A stretch of DNA of 64,000 nt from Gnetum montanum (GCA_015680685.1 MNCI01020989.1:111524-175523); one strand, 5' to 3'; positions 33,922 through 46,181 are shown, counted from the stretch's first letter. Numbers and translations are program-made. Notes: generated by a model from the sequence alone, not told the origin.

Positions 33922-34724
33922 TGATGAGTAGCAAAGTACACCTATGCTCAACCATACTAATACAAACGTTTCATGAACAATCTGGTCGAATTCCAAGGAC
34001 TAAGTGCTTATGCGACCTTGTGAAACAAGGATGGGTTGGTTGATTGTTGTATTCCCAAACTTACTTGTATGTCACAATTGTATAGTTAAGTAAGCTTGAG
34101 GCATATGATTTTTATAGCTTTTATGTTTTTATGTCCTACTACTAATAAGGGAGAAGAGAGAGAGATAACTAAGTAACTAATTTAACNNNNNNNNNNNNNN
34201 NNNNNNNNNNTTACTAGGTTACCAAGTGTTACACACATGCTTGAAGTGATCGTACTATGTGTGCTAATAACAGAAATGTAAAATAAAATAAAATAAATGT
34301 AGAAGAAAATAAAATAAAAAAAATGAGTAAGAAAAAAAATCTCAAGTACTGCAAGGATGAATCCAAGAGCTCATCTTTATTGCCGTACACAAGGTGTGCT
34401 CAGGTACATAATGCTCGAATAAAGATCTATCCACACTTAGACCTCCTACTGCGGGCACTTGGAAAATACTCTAACTTGACTCCTAAAAGACTTCTAAAAG
34501 ACTTTTCTTGGAAGACTTCCTTCCAAGACTTGTTTTTCAGACTTTTTCTTGACTTCTTCTTTTGTGCGCCTGGGCACTATATTTATAGGCTTGGGAGCAA
34601 CTACTCTAATAATTACAAAAATAGTCACTCGAATTTTAGAGAAACTACCCCTCTAATTTTAGAGAAAATACCACTCTAAAAATTAAAGCAACCACTCTAA
34701 TTATTAGAGTAACCACTCTCATCA
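33922..34724 (-). repeat. Element E 5' LTR, with an assembly gap
   Basis: TGATGAG at 33922 to CTCATCA at 34724. A minus-strand TATAAATA lies at 34580-34587. A run of 24 N (34187-34210) stands where the other LTR of E has about 113 bases (31851-31963), so the true LTR is longer than shown. U3 near the outer end has a TAGAGTAACCACTCT-type repeat (34620-34720), unlike the GATATCGC and GTCGAC arrays. Confidence 0.85.
34187..34210. other. Assembly gap (24 N)
   Basis: Undetermined bases within a repeated LTR; by comparison with 31851-31963 about 113 bases belong here. Confidence 0.95.
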
Positions 34725-34729
34725 CTCAG

Positions 34730-34916
34730 TTATACTTAACAATACCAACAAACACCACAAGTGTAATTGGAAAGAGAACGATTGACCATAAGGCTAGATT
34801 CACTTCCTAAAGGACTAGTGCACTAGAAATGATAAAGTGCATAGAATTCAACCATATCGTGCATGAACGCTTTTTGATTTATATGGTTGGGAGTAGGGGT
34901 ACCTCGCTGCTTATCA
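34730..34916 (+). repeat. Element F 5' LTR, right part
   Basis: It resumes at TTATACTTAAC after the second CTCAG and ends GGGGTACCTCGCTGCTTATCA. This corresponds to C 56212-56347. Confidence 0.8.
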
Positions 34917-34936
34917 TTAGCACCATTGCCCAAGAC
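34917..34936 (+). promoter_or_regulatory. Primer-binding site of element F
   Basis: TTAGCACCATTGCCCAAGAC, adjoining the LTR; a tRNA-Asp-type site with transitions. Confidence 0.75.
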
Positions 34937-35082
34937 TTCGTTTTTGGAACATGCACTATTTAGGTTTAAGTGAATACCATTAATATCGTTGTATGAATCT
35001 CAAGGTCAATATTATCTCCACTATATATAGAATTATAAAAGCACATTGATAATTTTATTTTATTTTTTGCAAAATATCTTCT

Positions 35083-37560
35083 TCTTCTTGCAAGCATGAA
35101 GATACCAAACCATCAATCCCACAAGAATGCAAGGTGGTATACAATCATCCAAATGAGTTTGTGCCAAACTTTACCTTCATCTTACATTAAGATAAATAGA
35201 TACGATGGTGTGATATGGAGGACAACGTCGTCTTATCCCCTGATCAATTTGTGCCTAGAATGCTATTCAAAACCCTTAAGAAGTTGGGCATAGCATATCT
35301 TCACAAAGAATATGTTGTGAATGGATATGACACTCGAAACTACTATCCCACTAAAACACAACGCAAAGAAGATAGACATCAAGAAAAACTTCATGAGGCT
35401 ACAAAGGGGAAACATTACATCAATCCCTTGTTCCTACTAAATCAAGATGACACCGAGGATCCTCCTACTAAAGGGTCTCAGCATGAAGATTCTCCACCCC
35501 CTATTACAAATGGTAAGGGTGTGAACTTGAACCTACGATCCACTATTCATAAACTAGGTTTAGGAAAAAGTGTCAGTCAAAGTAGGGACTCAGGAAAGCA
35601 TCACATTGGCAAGGGATCTAAGGATAGTGATCGTAATAAATGTAAGAGTGGTGGTGGACACCATGGTGGTAGTGGTGGTCCACCATCCTCTTCATCCAAA
35701 TCTAAACATTCATCTTCATCTGATGGTTCTCATGGAAGCCACCATTAGAACAACCATGATAAAGATGACCAGTGAGATAACAATGACCGTGAAGGCCACC
35801 AAAACTGAAGGGGTGGCCAAAACCATCATCGAAGAAACAATGATGATGAACCTTTGTTGGTGACTCGAAGTATGCTCAACATTGTGGAGGCAGTGAAAAT
35901 CCCAACTAGGCATATGAAGGATATTCGGATCAACTACCTAAACATGAACAATATCCCAAGATTTGAAGTGGGAGACAACTATAATCTGCAAACATATCTA
36001 CAAGATTTTCATGATGCTTGTGCCTTACAAAACATAGAGAATGAGTGGCAAAAACTCAAGCTTTTCCCAAGGACACTCATTAAGGAAGCTAAAAGTTGAT
36101 ACCAGTCTTTGGAGCTGGAATCTATTTATCGATGGAGTACTATGTTAGACCTATTCAATGACAAATACCAGATGTACTCCAAAGTGTCTAATTTGACAAG
36201 GTAAATCCAAGGCTGGAAATAAGGAGCACATGAACCCTTGAATGTCACCATGGGTCAATACTATTCACTCCTACACCAATGTCCTGGCCATGATTATTTT
36301 TAAAGGGAACAACTTCACCACATCATAGATGGGCTTATAGTAGAATAAGAAGAATACTTGGGGTGTATGCCTAAGGAAGGTTGTTTGAAATGAGAGCTCA
36401 TTAGATCCAAATGCTAATTAAGTAAGTAGAAAAAGAAGAAGGTGAGCTATGAAAAAGAGAAAGTGCTGAAGAATATAATAGGGACCTCTCCATCAAAAAA
36501 TTAGAGGTCCAATTTTGTGATGACGAGGAATCACCACTTGATGAAGTGGTGAATAGAAAGACCTTGCCCATCGAAAAATTTATTTTTGACATTTTGACCA
36601 AGGTTGATAAATTATGGGACTCTTTGGACAAAAAATTTCAAACTGATTTGAAGATTGCTAAAGAATCCAAAGAGCAAAATAGTGATTGTAAGTGTAGGAG
36701 GCAAAAATAAGCTGAACATGCCTACCAAAGAAGTAAGGGCAAAGTTGCTGCAGTAGAGGAAGTTATGGAGTCTAGCTTTGATGATGAAACTAAATGTGAA
36801 ATTTGCCAATACGACCATCCAAAGGGATACTACCCTATAGTTTCACACTTATAAGAGTCTAGAGTGTATGCTTTGAATCCTCGTCTAACACATAGGCAAG
36901 CTCCAAGATGATTGCCTTACCCTCCAGGTAGTCCAAGACAATTCCACTAGTAACAACAAGCTTACTACCCCAGTGGAACTCCTCCACAATCTTACTAATA
37001 GTATTACCAACCACAATTGTGGGAAATGCCATTGCCAAGGTAGTAGTACCCTTATAGGCAACCAAATCCATATGGGTACTATGTTCATTAGCTCATCTCC
37101 CTTAGAAGCTCTATAAGTCATACATCATTCTAGCATCACTATTACCCTCCAGAGCACCACTAAATACATTCACCATCTACTCAAGTGGAAAACCCATATC
37201 CATATACATATCATCCTCTACATCACTCTGCACATACATCTCCACCTTCAACCTAGTTATCTCTTACCCCATCCATGTAGGGTGAGATTCCTCCATAGCC
37301 GTAACAACAAAATGCTACAAGGGCTATACACTCACAACCGATTTTTCAGCCAAGTGGTCTAGAAAATCAATCACAAAAAAGACCTTTCTTCTAGTCCAAC
37401 AGTCCTCTCTAGACCTCAAAACCTACTCTAGCTTATTGTCCTACATTTCTAGCACCTTTATCCTCTACATCAAATACCCTTAGGTGCCCTTCAAACCAAG
37501 TGCCACCTAGGATCTACACTGTAATGCTAATCCATGCTAGTTCTAACTGGATCAAGGTTG
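35083..37560 (+). pseudogene. gag of element F
   Basis: The N-terminal part lies at 35096-35300, in shifted frames. A 177-codon open stretch (35215-35748) contains DQFVPRMLFKTLKKLGIAYL, then a Gly/His/Ser-rich basic tail (HHGGSGG, SSSSKSKHSSSSDGS). The gag core follows (35854-36210), with NMNNIPRFEVGDNYNLQTYL, DFHDACALQNI and a LFNDKYQMYSKV-like end. The knuckle at 36795 has lost its last Cys pair (CEICQYDHPKGYY). A Pro/Gln/Tyr/His-rich linker (36880-37500) leads to protease. Many stops and frameshifts; not functional. It would encode the virus-like particle protein in an active relative. Confidence 0.7.
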
Positions 37561-38125
37561 GCAATCTTCCTACAAAAATATTTGATCTAGGAAGTTCACT
37601 CATTTATCTATAGATTTTTGTACATGAGCCATGAAAATCTCTTCTTGACTCTAGTTTCAAAGTTAATCTCATCTCCCATGACATGTATGAGGCCTGGAAC
37701 CTATTACCTTTCAAGAAGAGCAACATTCATCTAGAATTAGCACATTAGTTGATTATTATCCCTCTAAGATTAATAGAGGACATTGTGACTATAGTTTGTG
37801 GATGGTCCTATCCTATTTATTTTTTGGTGATTAAGGTGGATAACTATAAAAGTAACTTTCCCATCATTATGGGGAGAGATTGGTTAAGCATAGTCAATGC
37901 AAGAATGGGTATAAAGAATCTATCTTCACAAATATGCAAGGAAAATGAACTAGACGAGATTGAGAAGAAGCATATTCCATGCATCGTGTATAGTAATAAT
38001 GGATGCAATTGTATGTAAAATATTTGGTCCATCAAGAGCACATACATTAAGGCATGTAATCAATTTGCACAAGAGGTCAATATTTAAAGGTGTTTGTACG
38101 TCACAACCACCAAGTGAGAGGGAAC
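37561..38125 (+). pseudogene. Protease of element F
   Basis: The active-site loop near 37640 reads LLDSSFKVNLISHDMY, where intact relatives have DSG. The open stretch 37749-38018 carries LIEDIVTIVCGWSYPIYFL, DNYKSNFPIIMGRDW and IPCIVYSNNGCNCM. The IIMGR motif is kept. It would process gag-pol in an active relative. Stops upstream and loss of the active-site Gly indicate decay. Confidence 0.75.
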
Positions 38126-38259
38126 CTAGTGGCTGATAGTTGATTCAAATAGCAACACAATATGCATGGAGCCAACTAAGAGCCTAACATGTGGATATGT
38201 TTAAAGCATGGACAAAATTGAAGTTCATTCCCAACTCTCTAATGAAGATGATGATAATT

Positions 38260-39290
38260 ATTGGGGAGAGTTGGAAATTCCAGATCACTTCAAGTAGGAG
38301 CCCTTAGAAATAAAAACTTTACTAGTCAAAATGGAGTATGCATTTTTAAAGAATGAAAAATCGATCATAATTAATGCCAAACTTGCTCCCAAACAAAAAT
38401 AAAAGTTGTTGAAAGTGGTGAACAAATGGTCAATAGCCTTTGCTTGGTCACATCTAGAGCTAATAGGAATCGATCCAAGGATATGCCATCATCACATCTA
38501 CATTGACCTAGCCATGAAGCCTAGAAGGTAGTTGCAAAGGCGACTAAATCGCAAATTGAAGAAAATTTTCAAGAAGCAAATAGAGTGACTCCTCAAGGTA
38601 GGGTTCATCTATCCAATTGTAGATAGTGAGTGAGTTAGCCCACTCATAACTGTGCCAAAGAAGGAAGGCAAATGACGAGATTGCATCAACTTTAGGCTGT
38701 TAAATAGGGTAATGTTTAACGATCATTTTCCTTTTCCATTTGTGGATTAAGTATTAGACACCATATTTGGGCATTGTTATTATAACTTCTTGGATGGTTA
38801 TAGTGGCTATAACCAAATCCAAATTGCACTGGAAGATTAGGCCAAGACAACATTCACAAGTCCCTAGGGAACTTTTGCATATTGTAAGATGTTATTTTGT
38901 TTGTGCAATGCCCCTACAACCTTTCAATGCTTGATTCCTAGTATCTTTCAATAGTAGATTGGTAGCAGTGTTGAAGTCTTCATGGATAACGTTTCCACCT
39001 ATGGAGCTACCTTTGAGCAAGGCTTGAAGCAACTTGAGCAAGTACTGAAGAGATGTGTAGAGACAAACCTATGGCTCAATTGGAAAAAGAGCCATCTCAT
39101 GGTTCAAGAAGGCATTGTGCTAGGGTACCAAATTTTACAAAAAGGGATTGAGCTAAACCTAGAAAAAATAAGGGTCATCCAAGGAATAACATGCCAACCA
39201 GAGACTCTAAAAGATGTTCAATCATTCTTTGGACGCACTAGCTACTACCAATGATTCATAGATAATTTATCTAAGATCACAAAGCTATTG
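38260..39290 (+). pseudogene. Reverse transcriptase of element F
   Basis: Motifs in order: MEYAFLKNEKSIIINAKLAP (38330-38390), SPLITVPKKEGK (about 38640), FRLLNRVMFNDHFPFPFVD, YYNFLDGYSGYNQIQIAL (about 38780-38830), then the catalytic site at about 38970, which reads VFMDNVSTYG. The second catalytic Asp is Asn. An open stretch (38982-39254) continues through LEQVLKRCVETNLWLNW and VLGYQILQKGIEL to SFFGRTSYYQ. Several stops interrupt. Order and spacing match Ty3/gypsy RT. Confidence 0.8.
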
Positions 39291-39775
39291 GTAGAGCTTA
39301 CAAAGAAACATGCATCTTTCATCTAGACCAAGGAATGTGAACATGCATTTCAACAATTAAAGAAGAAACTTATAGAAACATCAATCCTATAAGAACAAGA
39401 TTGGTCTAGACCATTCCATATCATGATAGATGCATCTAACTATGCTTTGGGAGTAGTGCTCATGCAAATGGATGATAAGAAACATCCATATTACATCCAC
39501 TACATGAGTTAAAGCATTGTGAAAGAAGAATTAAATTACACCATCATGAAGAAAGAATTAATGGTAGTGGTGTATGCACTAGAAATGTTCAGGCACTATG
39601 TGCTTAGTTACAAAGTATTTGTTCATATAGACAACAATGCAATCTGCTTCCTCGTGAACAAGCCAATGGTGAGGCCCTATGTTATACGGTGGCTTGCTGT
39701 AGGAATTTAATCTCACAATGGTAGATCGAAAGGGGATTGAGAATGTGGTCGCTAACTACCTTTCTTCTTTAAAAT
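39291..39775 (+). pseudogene. RNase H of element F
   Basis: HIMIDASNYALGVVLMQMDD (about 39420) carries the first acidic residue. KKELMVVVYALEMFRHYVL (39519-39620) carries the Glu, and FVHIDNNAICFLVNKPMV the next Asp. The end, with stops, is near 39770. Contiguous with RT as in all Ty3/gypsy elements. Confidence 0.75.
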
Positions 39776-40960
39776 TAGATAATAAAGAGGAAGAGAACCT
39801 ACTCTCTAATTAGTTTCCAAATGAACTTCTCTTTATAGGAGAAATAAGAAAACAAATCCCTACAAAAGAAACATGGTATAATGGCATCCTCACATATCTT
39901 CTCACTTAGGAGATGCCACAATTTCTTCATTAAGCCAATACTTCATGGAAATCAATGGACATATTTACAAGATGTGTGTCAATGGCCTAATTCACTGGTA
40001 TGTCCCTAACGAAGATCAATTACATGTTCTCTAGGATGCTCATGAAAGGCCTTATGGAGGTCACTATGAAGGCAGACACATAGCCATAAAAATCCTAATC
40101 GTAGGATACTATTGGCCTACAATCCTTAGGGATGCCCATCAATTTTTTAAGTCTTGTGAATGTTGTCAATGTGACAGGGGGATGACCGCTCACATGGAAG
40201 GTCCTCAATAGTGGATTTAACCACTAGAACCTTTTGACATATGGGGCATTGACTTCATGGGTCTCATCACACCCATGTCTAATGAAAAGGCATATATTAT
40301 TGTAGTAGTTGACTACTACACAAAATGGGCAGAAGCAACATCCGTTACTGATTGTACATCATCCACTGCTACCAAATTTATACAACAAGATATTGTGAAT
40401 AGGTTTGGGGTGCCATGTTCACTAATTTCTAATAGTGAAACTCATTTCACAAGTGCCACCTTTAGAAAGTTCATGCAACACTTAGGAGTAGAACATAAAT
40501 TAACAACACCTTATCATCCCCAAGCCAATGGTCAAATAGAGGTAAAAATTGGGAGATTACAAAAATACTAATGTGAACCATTAGCAAGTATAGGACATAT
40601 TGGAGTATAAAGCTTGATAATGCTTTCTAGGCTTATCGTTCAACTTGGAAACTTTCTATTGGCTATTCTCCCTACAAGTTAGTGTATAGGAAACTTCCAA
40701 CGCTCCTGATTCAATTTGAGCTTCGTACACTCTCAACAACCTATGATCTAAACCTTGACCTAAGTCTAGCATAGAAGGAAAGATTAATTAACCTAAACGT
40801 GTTAGATGAAAATCAATTGGTCGCCCTATCCTTGAATGACTTGAACAAGGCATTCAACAAGCAACGTCATGACCTTAGAATCAGGAAAGTAAAACTTCAA
40901 CCATAAGATAATTGATTAAACCTTTCCCTCTAGGCCATGTTGATCTATAAGCCTGAATGC
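39776..40960 (+). pseudogene. Integrase of element F
   Basis: The zinc-binding HHCC region lies at 40010-40190 (DAHERPYGGHYEGRH, then SCECCQCDRG). The catalytic core is mostly open at 40257-40571: first Asp in WGIDFMGL and partner region DYYTKWAEAT. The second catalytic Asp is Asn in LISNSETHF, and the Glu is kept in HPQANGQIEV. The C-terminal region follows with stops (ending near ELRTLSTTYDL and FNKQRHDLRIRKVKLQ). Loss of the middle Asp of the DDE triad would inactivate it. Confidence 0.8.
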
Positions 40961-42232
40961 CCAAATAAAAAGTAGTTGCTCAATATCCAATAAATGAAGT
41001 CTTTCCTAGAACCAAGATAGGCCAGTGCAACTATTGCTTCAATAGATGGACAACCATGTTCTATTTTTCGAATCTCCTCCTTCCAACTTGGTCATGGGGG
41101 AGATGGCCATCCATGCTAACCATCAAATTTGCTTCTCAATTTTTCTACCTTTTTTCACATTTTTTATTTTTACAAATAATTTATTTTACAAATTTTTTAT
41201 TTTTCAATCTTTTTAATTTTACACCATCATTAGTACTTTTGAACTTTCTTGACTATTTTATATTCTCTTATATATTTCACTTTCTTTTTTTTGATTTAAT
41301 TGTGATATTTCCTCATTTTTTCTAATAAAAAGTGCTTTATTATCATAGGACATAGTGTCGATGTTGTTGTTTACTAATGAAGGTTTGTGCTTAATGTTGT
41401 GATTATCGATGTTTGTTTTCTATTTTTAAATTTTGATGTCTGATGACTTTGACATGGTTTATTTCTCATGGAACAAGAAGTGAGTTCATGTCATCCACCC
41501 ATCCAATGAACTCTATGGTTTTCCTTGTTCTAGGAATTTGACATCCCTTTCATTAAAAAAATTTTTAATTAGTTGGTGACCTTGGTAGTTCTAGAATTAG
41601 GAAGGATTCAAAAATTTGAAAAGGATGTGACTTCAAGGGGACTCAATACTCTTTGTACTTTTCTACTTACTTGAGTGCTTAAGTATTTTTCATGGACTTC
41701 TTACCGTTCCACACCAACCACTAATAGGAAGTCACATAACATTGTTGCATTGTGTGGTTTCCATTAAAAAAAACAACAATAATCGGAGTGGAAGGTTTTG
41801 GTCTGGACTAATTATGGAACTTCTAGGGTTATTTTAAACATAAATTCCACAAGGGACTTCTTATGACCTTAATTCAAAACTCCATTCCACCTTCTCTATC
41901 ATCATCCATGCTACCATAATTCACCTCACTACTAGGTTCTATGTTATGCTCTATGTCTTGGTTTGATGTGTTGGGATTCTTGAGTAGATTCTTTCAAGTT
42001 GGTCCTTAACTTTTCATGCCATTAAATTGACTATGGGGTCCATAGACTCCTTAGTTGAGATTATGCAAAGGCAAAAAGGGCATGAGCCTACTATGGGGAG
42101 GACCTACTTGCATAGCTTTTAACTTGATTGGTTAAGGTTCCTTACCTTTGACATCACAACAATCATATCTTTTGCATGTTTCATTAAGTATATCACTCAA
42201 TGCTCCTTAATATTTCATTTCATTCATCGTAA
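40961..42232 (+). other. Element F 3' untranslated region, truncated
   Basis: The box GTCATGGGGGAGATGGCCA (41091-41109) and a T-rich array (41130-41330) follow. A GGGCATGAGCCTACTATGGGGAGGACC block (about 42078) matches A and C. Similarity ends near 42232, about 680 bases short of where the LTR would start by comparison with A. No coding region supported. Confidence 0.6.
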
Positions 42233-42404
42233 AAATTAATTTTTCTTCATTTTTCTAGATTTATGAGCTTCAACAGCCTCTTCTCATATTTTCATATTGT
42301 TCTTGGTCCTTTAAGCTTTCATTTGATCCCAATTTCATCCAAAAATTCCTTGTACATTCAAAGTTCGACCAAAGTCAACAAAAGCCAACGATGGTTGTTG
42401 ACTG

Positions 42405-42462
42405 CATTAACAAGGCCTTATCGAACAGGCCTCGTCAAGGTAGTGCATATAGCCTATATATA
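42405..42462 (+). promoter_or_regulatory. U3-like promoter segment of locus K
   Basis: AAGGCCTTATCGAACAGGCC and CTCGTCAAGG resemble the GGCCTC/GTCGAC array of the F LTR, followed by CCTATATATACC (TATATATA at 42455-42462). Confidence 0.4.
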
Positions 42463-42609
42463 CCACCTAGCACTTAGGAATTTTTTGCAAATTTCTCATA
42501 ACACACAAGCACTTTTTGTAATTTTTCAAAGCCCAAAACCTTCTTGAGCTCATAACTTTCCAACTATTTATCCAAATCACTTCATTTTTTTATCTTGCAC
42601 TTACCAAAG

Positions 42610-42929
42610 GTAAGATCTTTATCCTGGGGGCCACAAACCTTAAGGTTTCTGATGAAAGATCAATGAAATTTTTTGGAAACTTTTCTAACTTCCCCAAAGG
42701 GTTGATAACCTTAACAACATATAAACATCAATTTTTTCAATAGTTAACCTTTCCAATAACCTCTGGGATGATTTATCAATGATAATACATAAATAAATGA
42801 TAATTGGATTAATTAAATTAGTCATAATCACAACTTAGCCAAGTGTAACTATCCTTAAGAGAAAATGTATTCCAATTATTTTAAAACTTACATAACAATT
42901 GCTAATCCATGGTCTTATTGTAATTACAG
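42610..42929 (+). other. Possible intron in locus K
   Basis: The donor context AAAG|GTAAGATC (42610) and acceptor TTGTAATTACAG|ATGG (ending 42929) frame a 320-base AT-rich stretch. The acceptor is directly followed by an ATG (42930). The frame from this ATG now meets a stop after eight codons. Predicted from consensus only. Confidence 0.35.
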
Positions 42930-45865
42930 ATGGCACTAAAACAAAAACATCCGTAGCAAAGAGAACCCTTGCAACCATAAGAGAAGTGGCCTAGAGCTAG
43001 AAGGGACCAACAAGAACAAGGCTAGGAACTACCAAAGGCAACCCATGTAGTGGGACCTCTTCATGAAGAGCCCAAAGTGGAATCTATCTGATAGATTTCG
43101 GAAGAAGAAGTGATGATTAAACAATCCCAATGAGGAGAACTGTCTAGACTCGTGCCAAGGCTTCAAGTCATTTTGACTCAAGCCTGCCTAGATATCATCA
43201 AGTCTTAAGAGACCCAAAGATCAGTTCTTTAAGAGATCAACTTTGGACCATTTTTGGAGAAAGTCCCAGAGGATGTCAAGACACAATTTCAAGCCTCTCC
43301 CATGTGGCTAGTCATCATGTCTAGTGGGGAGTGGTACATGGAAGAGACATATCTCTTTTGGATCAACTGAAGGCTAGGGTCCATTGTCAAGATCAAGGAC
43401 ATTCAAGTGTCCTATTTGGCAGAAGCTATTGCACAGTCAGTTGGGTTGCTTGATATAGGAATTCAACTCACAAAACTATCCATAAAAGGCAATCTTGAGG
43501 ATAAAAGGGAGTGGACCCAGCAATGCTACGAGGTTGATCATAAAGAATATGTTCTTCTCACACTGACAAAGAGATTTATTTCAAGATTTTGGCCTATCAC
43601 CTCAATCCAATAGTGAGGCCAAGCAAGATAACTACCTTCTCCACCTAAGCATGCATCACTTTGAGTGGGAAATTTTCCGTTAACCTTCCATAGCTAATCT
43701 ACTTAGAGATGAAGAAGCACTTCAAGGAGAATGAATGTGAAAGGAAGACCTTAACCTTTTCATGCCTCATTAGAAAAATTTTCAAGAGGACAGACATTAT
43801 TTGCTATTCAAATGATACCCTCAAGCATGCTTTCAGGGCCTCATGGTCAAAATTCATGAAAGAAAAAATGCCAATTACAACTCAAGAAGAGGAGCAACTA
43901 CCACCACCACCCACTTAAGAAACAACCCTAGAGGCCCATATAGTCCTTGAGCATCTATGTTAAATTCAAAAAAAAATATTGAGCAAACAAAAGCAACAAG
44001 TAGGAATAAGTGGGGCAGATCCATCTGTGTACCAACTAGCAAGGAGTCACCTTAATGAGGTGGCCTGAATAGTTAGCCAGATGGAGAGGGATGGTCTAAT
44101 CTTCTCTACAGAATGAATGCAGCTGCCTACGAGGCTAGATCCCAATGCTTAGAAGGACACATTGTCATTATTACAACACCATTTATTCCCAGAAATCTCT
44201 AGGAATGACACCACTTTCTCAATGCAATTGGGGGAAGGTGAAGAGGTAATTGTCTTGATGATGCAACACCATGGTTAGGAGAACGCAACTGAAGTAGTGG
44301 CTGACCATGTAGCAGAAGTATTGAATGAATCCACAACATCTGTACTAGATGTATCTATGCTTTGAGATGTGCAAATGTCCATAGGAATGGTCAATGGAAA
44401 GCTAAATGTAACCCAACATGAAAAGTTGCTGGAACGACTAGTGGGAACCGAGCAACTGACTCTAGACACTTTTGATCTTCTAAATAACATCACTATAACC
44501 TAGTTAGAGCTACTAAATGCAAGGGGAAAATGCATTATTTTGGAGGGGCAACTAGAAATGGCTCAAGAGCAAAATCAACATTTGGCTACGAAGGTTGCTA
44601 AACTTCATGCCCAACTTGTAGATCAAGAAATCCTAAACCTAGCAGTGATATTAAATAGCTTCAAGAATGATTTTAGAAACCTGATGAGGAGGTAGTGATG
44701 GCCATCTTTAAACAATCCATAGCAAAAGCTAAAATGTACTGAATCCAAAAGGACTTGAACTAGATGCACCAGGAGAATGAAATATTGACCACACTGAATC
44801 ATTACCTACAAAATGTTGATGCTCAAAAAGATCAAATGCAAGAATGCATTCATCAACAATAAGAGTAGCTTGCTAGGGTAAACATTGAACTAAAGATATT
44901 GGCCACAGAAAACCATAATCTACCAATGGAGAACGTGTGTGCCTTGCACCAAAAATCAACCATCGAGATTACCGCTTGGAAGAATGAAGCCCTCAAATTT
45001 GAGAAAGTGAAGAATCACTACAAGGACCGAGTTGCCTAGCAAAGGAAAGTAAATGAAAAAAAATTCAGATGATGAAAGTGAAACTAAATGAAGCCCTCCA
45101 ACAACTCTAATAATGAAGAGAGATGTGGCAACCCATTGTTGATGGGATCGACACTGATAACAAAGTGGAGATTTGCTTAAAGGAGTTGCAAATCAAGAAG
45201 ATGACAGAGTACATGGAGTTGGCCAATATTTGATATGAAAAATTTGTAATGCTCATAGCTAGACAATTGTAGTCAAAATTAGAACAATAAGTGGCTAGCT
45301 TGCATCTATTATACAAGGTAGAGTTCAAGCATCACAAAGACACTAAGCAGAAGCTTCAGACTGCAAATACTAAACTCAAAGTTCTCATAGGATGATTCAG
45401 AGATCAATGATTTATCATTGAGAACCAATAAAAATGGATGAATGACTACCATGAGCTAAAGAACATAGTTAAGGTATTCAACGTTGAATGCAAACAGTTC
45501 GCTGCTTGGTTTATCAATGTAAAGGAGTTGTTTCCATTAATCTCATGTCCTTGGGATATGCCTATTCCAATCCACATTGGAGAAGCTGCATGGATGATGC
45601 ATGATCCTTGGAGTAAGGAGGAGAAAATGAAAGCACTACTAAATACTTTCTGCCTCTTGCCTGAAGTTGCAGTAGTAGCAAGATAGCCACAGCCACCTCA
45701 ATCGCCTGTGCATAAAACTAGTGAAGGTCCCTTAGTGCCTTCGAAATCATCACGACCTAGGACTATTTGATCTTCTCCAACAAGCTTCACACCATCAAGG
45801 AACGTGTTGGTCCAAGCCCTGCAAGGCCATATTTGATGCCTAAACTAATCTCGAATCATGGTTCA
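42930..45865 (+). pseudogene. Decayed coding region of locus K, with coiled-coil part
   Basis: I do not recognise the family. An N-terminal globular part is readable at 43230-43613 (PEDVKTQFQASPMWLVIMSS, IAQSVGLLDIGIQLTKLSIK, LTLTKRFISRFWPITSIQ). At 43709-43918 follow KKHFKENECERKTL and a PPPPT stretch. From about 44380 to 45400, shifting frames give heptad-like E/K/L/Q-rich segments (ILEGQLEMAQEQNQHLATK, AKLHAQLVDQ) suggesting a long coiled coil. At 45438-45686 a final segment reads ECKQFAAWFINVKELFPL with many Trp and Pro. It lacks RT, protease or knuckle motifs. A large element-encoded accessory protein or a host structural protein are both possible. Confidence 0.4.
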
Positions 45866-46181
45866 TCTCTCAAGTAGTGAATCATGTAAATAAATAAGTG
45901 AGATTCATTTTGTAAATGTAATCCATTTTCTATGAGGGTAAATCCTTCTAATATCTCACCATGATTTGAGCATCTAGTAAAGCACAAAACGAGTGTATGA
46001 GAATAGATATTAAAGAAAGTGTCGCTATAAAAGGAATCAAAATAAAAGAAACAAGATCACTATTGTATTCTTTTAGGTGTTTACATCAAGATTATCATTT
46101 TGTCATTGTCTATGATTTGTTTGAGAGTTTGGGATGGGGGTATAAGGGTAGGAGTTGTTGGAACCTAAAACATAGGTACAC

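Larger units (their letters stand above)
31586..34724 (-). mobile_element. Element E: internally deleted element nested in F's LTR
   Basis: A minus-strand element of about 3.1 kb bounded by TGATGAG (31586) and CTCATCA (34724). The 5-bp target duplication CTCAG flanks it (31581-31585 and 34725-34729). Removing E and one CTCAG restores a continuous LTR matching C around 56205. Inside, a gag start is fused to the protease C-terminus, RT is well kept, then RT jumps to the integrase C-terminus. That in turn joins the truncated 3' LTR directly, so 3' UTR, polypurine tract and U3 are missing there. Confidence 0.9.
30849..42232 (+). mobile_element. Element F: near-complete Ty3/gypsy element, 3' end lost
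   Basis: The plus-strand order is 5' LTR (30849-31585 and 34730-34916, split by element E), primer site, gag, protease, RT, RNase H, integrase and 3' UTR. Similarity to the A/C 3' UTR stops near 42232, before any polypurine tract or 3' LTR. All coding regions carry stops. The domain order (integrase after RNase H) is typical of Ty3/gypsy elements. Confidence 0.85.
42233..46142 (+). other. Locus K: unrecognised decayed transcription unit or element
   Basis: This 3.9-kb block lies between the broken end of F and the duplicated G2 block. It has a U3-like segment with GGCCT..TCGAACAGGCCTCG (42405-42433), a TATA-like TATATATA (42455), a possible intron (42610-42929), degraded coding sequence to about 45860, and a polypurine-like GGGATGGGGGTA (46131-46142). 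This could be another LTR element with lost ends, or a host gene fragment. I recognise no protein family. Confidence 0.4.
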
